Origin: Dipteronia dyeriana
Taxonomy: Eukaryota; Streptophyta; Magnoliopsida; Sapindales; Sapindaceae
Direction: 5' to 3'
NCBI GenBank assembly: GCA_032871835.1
Contig: CM065298.1
Span: forward strand, 99,695,891 to 99,759,890
Length of the DNA stretch: 64,000 nucleotides
A program made the position numbers and the translations under genes. The notes under the pieces are model-generated. The model was not told where the DNA came from. It saw nothing but the letters and a program-made list of their open reading frames with translations, and did not search any database. Below, in pieces: positions 47,203 to 58,440 of the stretch. How positions within the stretch are numbered: the stretch's first letter is position 1; every line of letters begins with the position of its first letter.

Positions 47203-49322
47203 TCATCTTATCAATGTCAAACCAATAGCTGTGATTATAAGAGTTGAAGGGACTCCAAATTTAAGATGTCTCCAGAAGGATAGGGTGTACCCGAGGAGTG
47301 GAGCGCGACGAGCCTGCTCGCATACTATCAAGTTGGCAGCTGATCCCAGTAGCGAGAGGTTCCCGGCCACAGTGCTGACCCAAGCTAAAATCAGCCATGC
47401 CTTCTTCTCGTCAGCTTCAGATATTGCAGCCGCTGATGCTGCCACCCGGGCACCAAGTAGCAGAACTAATAAGAAGACATTGCCAAAAACATGTTTGTTA
47501 TACATCACCATGACATCCACAATCATATAATCAACAGATTCATTAAAAGACCATAATTTTACGAAGAGATTTTGCTTTATTTTCTTCGTAAATTGGACAG
47601 TTTTTACGATTTCAGTTTCTCGTGCGCTTACAGCCAGAATTGTCTTTACTGACAATGATTTCAGTCTCGATTTCTACTCAATATCTATATCAACTTAAGA
47701 TGCGAGTCATGTGACACCAAACTTGATGCAGATTTTATGCATATGCCAATGTTGACTAAAGGTCTCGACGCATACTACAGAATGAATTGTGGAACCGGAT
47801 TTCTTGCTCTAAGGAGTGTACTAATCTCACCAATAGAAGAGAAACTTTAACATACCAGTTGGAACATTCGAAGCCACGTTCGATAGGAAAAGTATGACAA
47901 CAGCGAGAACTGCTATCCCACCGATGTGATCAATCTGTGCATAGGGCTCCATAAGGTCCCATAAATTGCTTGGAATTCCAGTTCTGTTAAAGCCATCGAC
48001 AGTGATGAACATTCCACAGAAGAAAACTAATAGCGAATAGGACACCTGATCAAAGTAGGGAACCGACTTTAGAATCATACACTTGTTACACCAAGCAATC
48101 AATGTACATGATCTAAAATGCAATATTTATTGTTTACCTTTTCTAGATTTGGTCGAGCATCCTTGAAATCAAGAACCGCGAGAGCAAGCGCAGTAGTAAT
48201 TGCAGTCCACGACATGCTGAGTCCCATAAGTAAAGAAACTAACATTCCTATAGTAACAAGGTACACACATGCTCTCCAAAACATTCCTTTCCACCTCTCT
48301 TTTCCTTCTAAGGGCTGCTCGGAAAGTACATCTCTCGAACTAGCTACTGATGCAACCCCCTTCGAAGGCACAGTTTCCTCCCTTAGCTGAAAAGATACAT
48401 CAGTTGACAACACTTCTTTGGATTCGCTTGAAATCCTAGCAGAGTCCAATGCACCACTAGATACCCTATGAATTTCATTATCAGCTGAATTAGCTCGGCT
48501 TCTAAGAGTATTATCAACATGACCCTTCTGCCCATTCACAATGGGAGAGCTCTGTAAACTTATAGTTTCCATTTTAGAGTTCACTTCCTGAGAAGTTGAG
48601 GATGTAAAATGTGACAACGTGGCTGGTGAAAACCGATGAGAATTCACTTCTCCTTCTGCAACGATTTCAGCAGTTGCATCTTCTTCATCCTTCTGAGAAG
48701 ATAACAACTTCCAGTACATGGCAAGAAGAATCAAAGCATTCACGAGAACTCCAACGAGCATTGCAGGGAGGATTCCAATTACAAAATTTCCGAAAGAAAT
48801 CTTACTCTGAACAGCTATCACCAGGTTCTGAGGGTTGCCAATTGGAGTCGCTGAAGATCCAATATTAGCACTTGATGCAAGAGCAAGTAAGAATGGATGT
48901 GGCGGCAGGTTATGTTGCCTAGCAATTTTCAGTACGAATTCAGTCAAGACTACACAGGACGTATCATTGGTGAAAAGAGCACTTGAAATCGCTGAAATCA
49001 AGCAGATTCGACAAAGTAAGTCCTTCGGTCCTCTGCTCTTCCACGACAGAAACTTACCCAAGTATTTGAACATATCAGCTCTTTCTAGATACACACTGAC
49101 AACCATTGTCCCAAATAGAAGACCAAGGATCGGGAGATCGATTGCAGCATAGGCTTGATCAGGGGTTATGACTTGGAAAATGACCATAAGCATGGCCCCT
49201 AGAAGGGATCCTGCAGTCCTACCTATAGGTAGAAAAGGGACGGCTGGAAAAACAGCCAATATCCAAAATATCGCAAAGGACAACGAGCCTAAAACCATCT
49301 TAACTGTCGGAGCCATTGCCAT
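47203..49322 (-). CDS. LSI2-like: Lsi2-type silicon efflux transporter, copy 2
   Basis: Predicted CDS join(47203..47465, 47856..48045, 48138..49322) on the minus strand, 545 aa, with exon lengths identical to copy 1 (263, 190, 1185 bp). Donors are GTAAAC and GTATGT (copy 1 has GTAAGT at the second) and acceptors are CAG and TTAG. No stop or frameshift is seen. About 30 residues differ from copy 1. Roughly 15 of these fall in the hydrophilic loop at about residues 205-330, while the membrane segments and the family motifs ([42 protein letters not shown]) are kept. Role is inferred as for copy 1: plasma-membrane efflux of silicic acid and possibly arsenite. Whether both copies are expressed cannot be judged from sequence. 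Confidence 0.93.
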
Positions 49323-49850
49323 TGTTCAAGCTTCAAAAGCCGATAATCTTATTCCTAGTCGAAATTCAGACACTCAAAAGATTCCTGATTTGAACTCCTT
49401 AGCTTCTACCATAATCCAGTGCTAGTGTTGCATGAAAATTCATCCTTTACGCTCTGTCACACACACTCAAAGCAACACTAAGAATTGATCATTGAAGTAC
49501 CAATAAAAATACAATCTTTTTATTTTTTCAAACATGAATCAACGTCATTCAAGAAACATAAATTCAACAGAAATAAATAGTTTCACAACTGTTGCATAGA
49601 AATGATACACAATCCCAACTCATACAAACCCAGATTCAGAATTCTCATCACAACCAAATTTAAATTAAAAAAAAAAAATCATATTCAACCATCATCATAA
49701 TTCAGTACTAAAAACTCTATACATCAATAACAGTGACATTTTCAAGCTATAAACTTCGGTTATTCAGATCAAATTCAACAATCACAGATGCAAAAATTAT
49801 CATTATCTCATTCATTCTCACCTGAACACAAGAAGCTTGATGTTTAACAC
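49323..49850 (-). other. Probable 5' leader with an intron, transporter copy 2
   Basis: CAG|GTGAGAAT at 49822/49821 is the counterpart of the donor in copy 1, and GACTAGGAATAAG lies just upstream of the ATG as likely acceptor. The inferred intron is about 470 bp, shorter than in copy 1 because the fold-back insertion is missing. Confidence 0.5.
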
Positions 49851-49874
49851 ATGCAGTGATATGGAAAAAAAAAA

Positions 49875-50621
49875 TAGGGGGGGGGGGGTGGGGTTCCCCA
49901 AACCCGAACTGTGCCCCGAAAGGATTTTCGTTTTCCGTCTCAAACCCGAATACACAACCCGAAATGACCTGTTTTCTTATTAAAAAATTCTCAAACCATT
50001 AGATATACAAATTATTTTACTGTCCCAAACCTGACCGACAAGGTATGCCTTATACACAACCCAAAATGACATTTCGTTTTTTAAAAAAAAAAAAAATCTC
50101 AAACCATTAGGTATACAAACTATTTTACCGTATAATTCAATTTTAAAACATTGACAAACAATTTAACATTCAATTAAATTTTATAATACATTTAAATTTT
50201 TTTATATATATATTTCTTTTTTATTACAAATTTAAATATACACTTAAATAAAAACGTACACTATATATAAAAAACATTTTAACATACATTTAAAATTCAT
50301 ACATAAACTTAAATTTAATAGAACACAATATGTGAGTTTAATAAAATTTAAATTCAAATAAAAAATACAATTAAGTAAAGAAATTAGAGATTTGTTTTTC
50401 CCTTTATATTTTTATATTTTTAAAAATAAATATATAAATACCAAATCAAACGGGTCGGGTCGGGGTGTAAGAGGTTCACTCATATCCGACCCGATAAAAT
50501 AATGGATCAAAAAAATTTATCCTATACCTAATCTAAGCCCTATTTTAAGTGCTTCAAACCAGTCCCAAACAGATCGGAACCCTACCGATTTGGAACGAGT
50601 CAGGGATTTTTGCCACCCCTA
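49875..50621. mobile_element. Probable hAT-type insertion upstream of transporter copy 2
   Basis: It begins TAGGGGGGGG...GTGGGG and ends TTTTTGCCACCCCTA, which are roughly inverse. The interior has GGTCGGGTCGGGG and CCGACCCG words like the other hAT copies. It is missing from copy 1 at the matching place. I cannot see an 8-bp target duplication because one side is a poly-A run. Confidence 0.6.
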
Positions 50622-50957
50622 TTTGTTAGTTTCTTACCTACATTTAAAGATTTTTAATGGTTTTTTTGAAGCTCTAGTTTGTCAGTCCTAGGTATTGTAA
50701 TTTTTTATTAATAATGTTTGGGTGTTGACTAATCAACATCCAAGTATACTGGTCCACCAATAGGGTGTTGACACAAGGTCCATTTATGAAGAATGTAAAA
50801 AGATAAATATAAAAAAAAAAAAAAAATTATATAACAATACCTCATTGATGACTCAATATGCTTTGATACTAACGGATCAGTATTCCAACATTATCCATAA
50901 CCGATAAAAAGTGGATCACAAATTTCTTACATGATAGAAACAAACATGAATTCATGG

Positions 50958-50965
50958 CCACGTGG
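50958..50965. promoter_or_regulatory. Palindromic G-box upstream of transporter copy 2
   Basis: CCACGTGG is conserved with copy 1 (6680-6687), but here it lies about 1.1 kb from the inferred leader exon because of the insertion at 49875-50621. Confidence 0.5.
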
Positions 50966-51090
50966 TCCCCTCACGAGGTTTGATAAATATTCCAAACTAG
51001 AGAGGTCATTGTCAGGGCAATAATGCAATATGCATCTAATGAAAGATTATTTAAAACCAAATTTTAAATGATTTCCACCATCTAACGTGT

Positions 51091-52226
51091 CTCGATAGTA
51101 CGAGCGAGAGCATTCATTCATTCCATCGGTAAATATTTTAACTTCGAGTCCCTGTCACTGTAAATAGTATATATAAATAATAAATTAATTAAATGATTGA
51201 TTCAAATGTATAATACTGAACTAATCATTTGAAAGATACGCGGGAATTCAAACACTAGATGCATGTTGTTTGGTATGAACTCTGAAAAATATCTAATGCT
51301 ATAATGTCGAGAGACTTTTATCGAAATCAGAGGTTTATCGGGACCTATAGAATCACACACTATATGTGTGATTTAGAGGATATATACTCTCACAATGGAG
51401 AGATACCTAATCCCAGTCTAGAAAAAACTTCAATGTATGTATAAAATGCGATAAGTGGATACTCGATGAGGATCTTTTCCGATTGGAAGAGATTTGGTCT
51501 CGTCCATTCAAATACGGGATTGTAAGTGAAACTGAGTTAGAAAAGTGACTCACTAAGCTGATCGACTCAGTGATGGGAAAATTCATGGCCATGAGACCAT
51601 GAGAGAAGTGGTGTTGTGTTGACTTGATACAGTGAGGATGGCCCTTCTCGCATTGTGTCAACTGCTTGGAGTTTGAGGTTTTGTTTTACTTTCTTTTTTT
51701 TTTCTTTGAAAAATGCTTTGTGTTTTTCATTTTTACTTACTTTGTGTCGGTTGTTGTTTTTCGAAACTATAAATGAAAATGAAAATAGTATTTTTTGGTT
51801 TCAGTTTCGAATTCTAAAAACGCGTCTGGTAACATATACTGAAAGCTGTATTTTGAAAATGAAAACGGAAAAAACGCGTCTGGTAGGTTAACCGAAAACT
51901 ATCAAAAATTGAAATATCAATTTTTGTATTTTATTTAATATTATTACAACTATAAACAAATTGATTAAATAATTAACCAATATAACTTTTGTGTTATAAT
52001 TTTTAAATTGAAAAAAGTAACATATAAAAAATTAATTTTAAAAAAATATATCAAAAAATGAATTAATCAAAACTAAACTCTTAAATTATATATAAATAAT
52101 TATAATAAATATATTATTATATAATAAAAATTTAATATATATACATATTATAATAATATATAAAATAGATATAATTTATATTATAATATTATATATATTA
52201 TTTAATATTATATATATTATATGATA

Positions 52227-52274
<48 letters not shown>

Positions 52275-52532
52275 ATGAATGCTTTTAGTTATAGTTGAAA
52301 ATAAATTATTCTGAAATATATATATATATATAAGAGGGGCACTTTGGTCTTTTGAAAATCTTATCTCGTCTTGTCCTAGTCATATCAAACATATAACAGT
52401 ACAATTAATAGTTTTTTTAAAAAAGTTTTTTTTATATAAAAAAAATGAAAAACAATATGAAAAACAAAAACGAAAACAAAAAACAAGTATTTTATGTTTT
52501 TCAAATCTTTCACTTTTAACACTGATTTTGTT

Positions 52533-52577
<45 letters not shown>

Positions 52578-52778
52578 TGAAAATAAAATGAAAAACGGTT
52601 AACGAAAGCGTTTTCGAAATCGTTTTTGAAAAATAAAAACGAAAACAGACTGAAAAACAGCTGCAGAACGGGGTCTTAGAGTCCATGTTTTTGACTTCTC
52701 CGTTTTTGGGTTTAATTTAGATGTAGGTTTTGTATTTTTGATATTTTTTTTACTCGGTCAAGCATTATATATTTGTAA
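51091..52778. other. AT-rich DNA with diverged MITE-like repeats
   Basis: No gene is supported. About 51700-52680 has inverse-like ends (GAAAACGG/AACGCGTCTGGT on the left; CGTTTTCGAAATCG, CAGCTGCAGAACGG on the right) around TA-rich DNA, with (TA)n at 52226-52268 and 52541-52574. About 52333-52410 is related to the right part of the element ending at 30290. Confidence 0.45.
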
Positions 52779-53467
52779 GGGTTAATATTAAAACCTCCCC
52801 TCATCTTTAAACTATTATTGGATGTATAGTTACAAATACTTTTATTTTAAAAACCTTCTCTATGAACTAACGTCGTTAGTATTCCGTTTGTGTTGACTAT
52901 TAAAAAATCTAAAATGTCCATATTTAAGTTTCAATTGTATGAATTGATCATTATACCCTTATACTTTTATCAAATAAATTAATAAAATGATACAAAATGT
53001 GAGAATGTTAACTTGTAAAGGAGAAGTTATTTTGTGGACAATTTTATCCCTAAAAATAATAAAATTACAAATGAACCAAAAGCATTGAAAATGAGTATTT
53101 GTTTGGATTTATAAAAAAACAAATAAATACATTTTCTGGTTTATTTTCAATGATTTTGGTTCATTTATAATTTTGTTATTTTTTAGGATAAAATTATCCG
53201 TAAAATAACTTTACCTTTACAAGTTAACATTTCCGTCTTTTGTATCGTTTTATTAATTTTTATTTGATAAATGTATAAGGGTATAATGGTCAATTCATAC
53301 ATCTAAAGCTTCAATATAGTCATTTTAGACTTTAACGGTCAAACTCAGTCAACATAAACGGAATGCTAACGGTGTTATTTTATAGGGGAAGTTTCTAAAA
53401 TAAAAACATTTGTAACTATACATCCAATAATAGCTCAAATATAAGGGGAAGTTTTTAATATTAATCC
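52779..53467. mobile_element. Mutator-type MITE, 689 bp, with long inverted repeats
   Basis: Arms of about 310 bp are inverse (left starts GGGTTAATATTAAAAC, right ends TTTTTAATATTAATCC). Shared inner words include CATCCAATAATAG and ATACCCTTATAC. The flanks carry the same 9-bp TATTTGTAA (52770-52778 and 53468-53476), the duplication length made by Mutator-like elements. No coding potential. Confidence 0.88.
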
Positions 53468-53476
53468 TATTTGTAA

Positions 53477-54341
53477 TCTGCATCTACAATTCAGTAATTC
53501 AATATTTTTATATTGTTTGGTTGATAAGAAAATGTAAGAGAAAGTGAATATATATATATATATATATTTGAGAAGATTAAAATTCTAAAAAGTATATTTG
53601 AGATAAGTTGAAAAGAAAAAATATATATATATTTGGGATATGCTATACGTATATACACACATAAAATATAATTATTTGTTTCAAAAATCAAAAGAAAAAA
53701 TTGATTCCAAAAAATATATAAAATAAATTAATAGCATCCCCTTATTACCAAAATGTCACTTATTATATGAAATTGGATGAAATGGTCATTAGTGTAACAT
53801 TGTTTACCAAAAATAGCCATTTTGAAACCAATTCCTCATCCGGTAGCCATTTTGATGGTCACCGGGGTAATTATCCCTTTTTGTTTTTATTTAAAAAAAA
53901 AAAATTGAATGGATAAGATTAGAGGATAGATTGAGGAAATATGATCTCCTCCATCCATTTCCTTTTTTAAAATAATTAAATAAATACTATATAAATAATT
54001 TTATAATGATTTTGTATTATTAATCGGTCAAAAGACTTTTTTACCCCTCAACAGTTAAGTTCTAACATAGCATTACTAATGGCATGGTACTTACGTTTGT
54101 GTAATATTGAACAAAAGTTGTATATAGCGACAATTACACATAACCATGGGAAGCTTGTGCAATTTGTCATATATATATATATATATATAAAAGTACTTTA
54201 TATATAGATCTTTAAATTCAATTGATTTGATTCGATCAGTATATACTTATCGATATTTATCTATTATCTATAATCCATATATAATACATCGAGGTATTTT
54301 ATTTCGATCTGTAACTATGCGTAAATGAATATATTATATAT
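53477..54341. other. AT-rich intergenic DNA
   Basis: No gene is supported. Short (TA)n runs occur near 53549-53568, 53623-53632 and 54173-54190. Confidence 0.5.
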
Positions 54342-54446
54342 AATCTTAGTTGAATATCCCACTAATAGAATGGAATAATCTTACTTGAATATCGCACTAA
54401 AAGAATGGAATAATCTTACTTTAATATCCCACTAATAGAATGGAAT
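54342..54446. repeat. Three 35-bp tandem units
   Basis: The word GAATATCCCACTAATAGAAT, with variants, recurs at a 35-bp spacing three times. Confidence 0.85.
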
Positions 54447-55747
54447 CTCTCAAATTCAAGACTGAGAAATGTCAAGTACGTCACAATATTGAAAAGTCTG
54501 TACTTTGTTTTTTATTTTGAAAGGGAAAAGGCTGTACTTTGATAATAACTAATAACTTTCAACTGCTTGTTTTCATTAGAAAACAACGTTAATACTTTAT
54601 AATAAATATATGGAAATGTATCATATTTTTCCTCCTCACTTTTGCCCGATCAGAAAGATAAAGATTTATCCCAGAATCATAGCTCGATTGGTAGATAGAT
54701 GAGTTTAGTCTTTAGATAAATGATTCTCAAATTAACTGTTCAAATCCTAATAATGATAAAAAACTTCAAAAAAAAAAATACACGGTCTAGATAGATGGAT
54801 ATATAATATCAATCAAAACAAAAAAAAAACAAAGACATGAGTTTCAATTAATGGATGTTCTTCTCCCTAAAAATGAAAGAATTCGTATATTGCTAACTTA
54901 TGTTACCTTTTCCGTCCAAAAATAGGGTTGATTGTCGATCCTCACGGTCAAATGACCATTTTATCGTTCAATATAATCTGAAAATGACCATTTAACCATC
55001 AATATATTTATTAAATAAAAAATATGTTTTAAAAATAGAATTGAAAAAAAATATATTGATCATCTTTGAGATGGGTTGTGGAGATATATCTTTTTATTTT
55101 TTATTTAATTTTAAAAACAGAAATTAAAAATTAAAAATAATTTTAAAACAAAATAATTGTGTATATGGTGTATCTTGATCTCCACCAGATACATCTCTTT
55201 ATAAAAAAACAAAAAAAAAACACGAAGAATCATCGCAGCTTATCAAGAAAAGAAAATAAAATAAAAAATCGAAAATACAAATCAAACTCAGAAAAAAAAA
55301 AATCAAACCCATGAAATAGTAGGCACATAATATAGATATATTTATAGCATACTAATACATATTATTACACTTTTTCCATATATTATTCAATTTTTCTCTC
55401 ATAGACATACATTATAGACACATATCTATATCATACTAATAGATATCATCGTACTGTTGTCATGTGTATTATTATAATTGAAGTTACATTGTTTACACGA
55501 TAAAAGTGTGGTGATATATATTAGTATGCTATAGATATGTATATAATATGTGTGTATGAGAGAAAAATTTATATATTATTATGATTAAAGTTGTGTTGCT
55601 ATAATGTTGCTTATATAGGAAAGTTGTAGTATATATTAATTAATATGTTATACTGTGTGCCCACTAGAGAGAAAATAGAAACTTACCGGAAGTAATCCAA
55701 ATACAAACTCGAATGCACTCATCACTCACACAACCACTGCCATCGTC
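54447..55747. other. AT-rich intergenic DNA with a diverged hairpin
   Basis: No gene is supported. About 54480-54600 is a diverged relative of the hairpin at 7608-7711. About 55335-55445 and 55495-55575 are roughly inverse (TAGCATACTAATA, CTCTCATA), forming a MITE-like fold-back. Confidence 0.45.
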
Positions 55748-56290
55748 GATCTCCTCTCAACGTGGGAGATGGATTTGAGAGAGAAAGGTATTTATGAGAG
55801 AGTAGAGAAATGTAAGAGAGAGAGTTTTTGGGTTTGATTGAATGGTTGTGTGTTCTCCATTAATGAATATAAGATGGTGGAGATCGTATCTTTATTCTTT
55901 ATTCTTCATTTTTTTCCTTTTTGTTTTATTGCTTATTTTTTTTTGATAGGATTATCTTTTGATCATAGTGGAGATCAATTAAGAATGCTTTTACTACTTT
56001 CCCTACATATATTGATCTCCTCTCAATGGAAGAGATGGATTTGAAAGAGAAAGGTATTCACTAGAGACGGAAGAGAGAGGAAGGTTCTGGGTTTTGGTTG
56101 AGTGGATGTGTGTTCTCCATTCATGGACATAATATGGTGGGGATTGAACTGATCTCCACCATCATCTTTATTCTTTTTCTTTCTTTCTTTCTTTCTTTCT
56201 TTCTATCCTTTTTGTTTTATTTTTTGATATGTAAATTATCTTTTAACCATAGTGGAGATATCAATTAAGAATGATTTTATCACTGAGGCA
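55748..56290. repeat. Tandem duplication, two units of about 266 bp
   Basis: GATCTCCTCTCAA begins at 55748 and again at 56014. Both units carry GAGATGGATTTGA, TGTGTGTTCTCCATT and ATAGTGGAGAT in the same order. The second contains an expanded (TTTC)n at 56176-56204. Confidence 0.85.
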
Positions 56291-57150
56291 CATCCGGCGG
56301 CTGTAAAATATTAAATGTCAAGTGAACACTTTTATTATTTTTACATTTTTTGAAGTCAATACATGTGTGACACATATCATATACAGATCAAAAGACTACA
56401 TTTTGTTGTTGTTGAGTTTGTCGGTATCTACATATATTCAATAGGAGGGAATGGATATAAATGGCACCAATTCCATCACAACTTTAAAAATTATCATTAG
56501 AAAAATAAGTGGTGAGACTAAAATGCCCTAGTTTGTTTGTTTTCTCACCTCGATTTTTTACATTTTTATTTATTTATTTTTCTCCCCTTTTTTTTCTCTT
56601 ATTTCAATAAATTTGTTCTTCTCAATTTAGAGAAATTCTCATTTCTTTTGATTTCAACGAATTTCTTTTTCTCTTCCTCTTATTTCCTCCTAAGTTCTCA
56701 CATCTCTCTTTTTCTCTTCCTCTTATTTGAACGAATTTCTTCTTATCATTAATGATCTGTTCTCAACACTAAAAAAAAAATTAAAAAAAATCATAATTTC
56801 AATTAACTTTGATAATAACAAAATCTTATAAAAACAACAAAACCTTTTAAAAAAATTATATAAAAAAAAGAATATAAATCAAGACAACAAACCTAGATAT
56901 GAAGAAAATGAAGGTTAAAGAAGCAGCCAATACCATATTTCTAGAAAAAAGTATTTTCAAATTTGATTTTATTGATTTTGTGATATAAATTTCGTTTGGA
57001 TTGATTTTGAGTTTTTTTTTTTTTTTTTGTGAATTTGTGGTCAATTTGATGTGAATGGTGAGTTTATTGAATATGAATGGGGGTTTGTTTGAATCTTGAA
57101 TATGTGGGTTTGAGTTTGAGTTTGTCGAAGCAGAGCAGATGAATAGTAAC
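56291..57150. other. AT-rich intergenic DNA
   Basis: No gene is supported. CT- and T-rich runs predominate. Confidence 0.6.
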
Positions 57151-57768
57151 TAGGGATGGCAATTTGATTGGTACCCGCCTGAACCCCGACCCTGTAGGGT
57201 CGGTTGTGAATAGTGAATTTACGACCCGTGAACTTGTTTAATGAAAAACCCGATGGGTTCGTGGACGGGTGCAGGTTGGAAAAACGAACCTGCAGGTTGG
57301 ACCCGCGAACCTGCATAACTAAAATACTTGTATATAAACATACATAGACATTTGAAATATTTTTTGTCGTTTTATTTTTATGGTTATTATTGTTTGTAAT
57401 GTATCAAGTGAGGAATTAAAGATGAAAATTCAATTCAATTAAGTATCAAATAGATGATTAGATATGGAAATTTACAAATAACAAATTACCGGTTTGTGGG
57501 TTCGTGGGTTCGTGGGTTGCGAGTTTGTGGGTTTGTGGGTATCCCGCAGGCGAAGCATCCACAGGTGAATCTGTATTGTTTCGCGGGATCGCGGGTAAGG
57601 GTATGGGTGCAGCCATAACCCATGGGTTCACACCTGTCCATGAACTCGTTTATCTACATGGGTGGGTTCGAGGGCGGGCGAGGGTGAGGAAAATTTTTAC
57701 GGACGAGGGTTTGGATTTTACAAAACCCACCCGAACCAGACCCCGACCCCGACCCGTTGTCATCCCTA
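57151..57768. mobile_element. Second hAT-type element copy
   Basis: It starts TAGGGATGGCAA, ends TTGTCATCCCTA and is related along its length to 643-1228 (GACCCTGTAGGGTCGG, ATGTATCAAGT). Flanks ATAGTAAC and ATAAACAG do not match well, so the target duplication is decayed or the ends are rearranged. Confidence 0.8.
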
Positions 57769-57779
57769 ATAAACAGAAG

Positions 57780-58440
57780 TTGATATTTTTTTTAGTTTCA
57801 AGACTTATATATTCTATTTCGAGACTTATTTATGAATACTCGAGACTTATTACGTTTATTCGAGACTTAATTTATGAATACCCGAGAATTATTACACTTA
57901 TTCGAGACTTAATTTATGAATACTTATTTACTCCATTTCGAGACTTATTTATGCATATTCGAAACTTATTCTGTTCGACCTCCATCAATGATGAAAATGA
58001 TGAGCCGACGACAGTACCGGTTGACTCCAGAGATAGTTGGATCTGGAAGATTGGACTATGCCGAGTTGTTGGCGTCATCGGTTTCGTCAGATTCACGACA
58101 GAACGTTATAGATCTGACGATAAAGATTCAATGACGTTCGAGTTTGGCTTTGTTTCTCTCTCTACACAACTCAAAATTATAAACGAACACTTTGGTTACA
58201 ACGATTGGCACTCGACGAAAGTTTTCCCGATGGTTTTGTCGGTCAACTCACCGGTCGACGGTGGCAACTCCATTGAAGCTCCATCAATGGAGGTTTTTGA
58301 AAGAAAAAAAAAATAGAGTAAAGGAATGATAAGAGAAAAGAATAGAAGACAAGGGTATTGTTATCCAAATTCCATCTTTAGTGCTATTTAAACTATTGTT
58401 ATTAACGTGGTACTATTTATACAAGACCTCCCTTAAAAAA
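57780..58440 (+). mobile_element. Unknown repeat element with a coding-like stretch, copy B
   Basis: It is homologous to 7925-8515 on the opposite strand. The coding-like part (about 57985-58316) shares VGVIGFVRF-, VSLSTQL-, FGYN.WH- and VFPMVLSVNSP-type residues with copy A. About 57800-57975 is a degenerate array of CGAGACTTATT / TTTATGAATAC words that is only partly present in copy A. I do not recognise the product. Confidence 0.6.

Larger units (their letters stand above)
46840..51090. repeat. Segmental duplication block, copy 2
   Basis: Counterpart of 3050-6830 in the same orientation. Exons and introns of the transporter, the leader intron donor and the upstream G-box are all conserved. 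It differs by a 747-bp insertion (49875-50621) and a shorter one near 50712-50900. Confidence 0.9.

Noticed and set aside
57143..57776. 8-bp target duplication at the second hAT copy
   Set aside because: The flanks ATAGTAAC and ATAAACAG agree at only about half the positions, so I do not claim one.
57504..58316. 270-codon plus-strand frame treated as one gene
   Set aside because: The first part is the G-rich interior of a hAT element and the second part belongs to the unknown element copy B; the frame joins them by chance.
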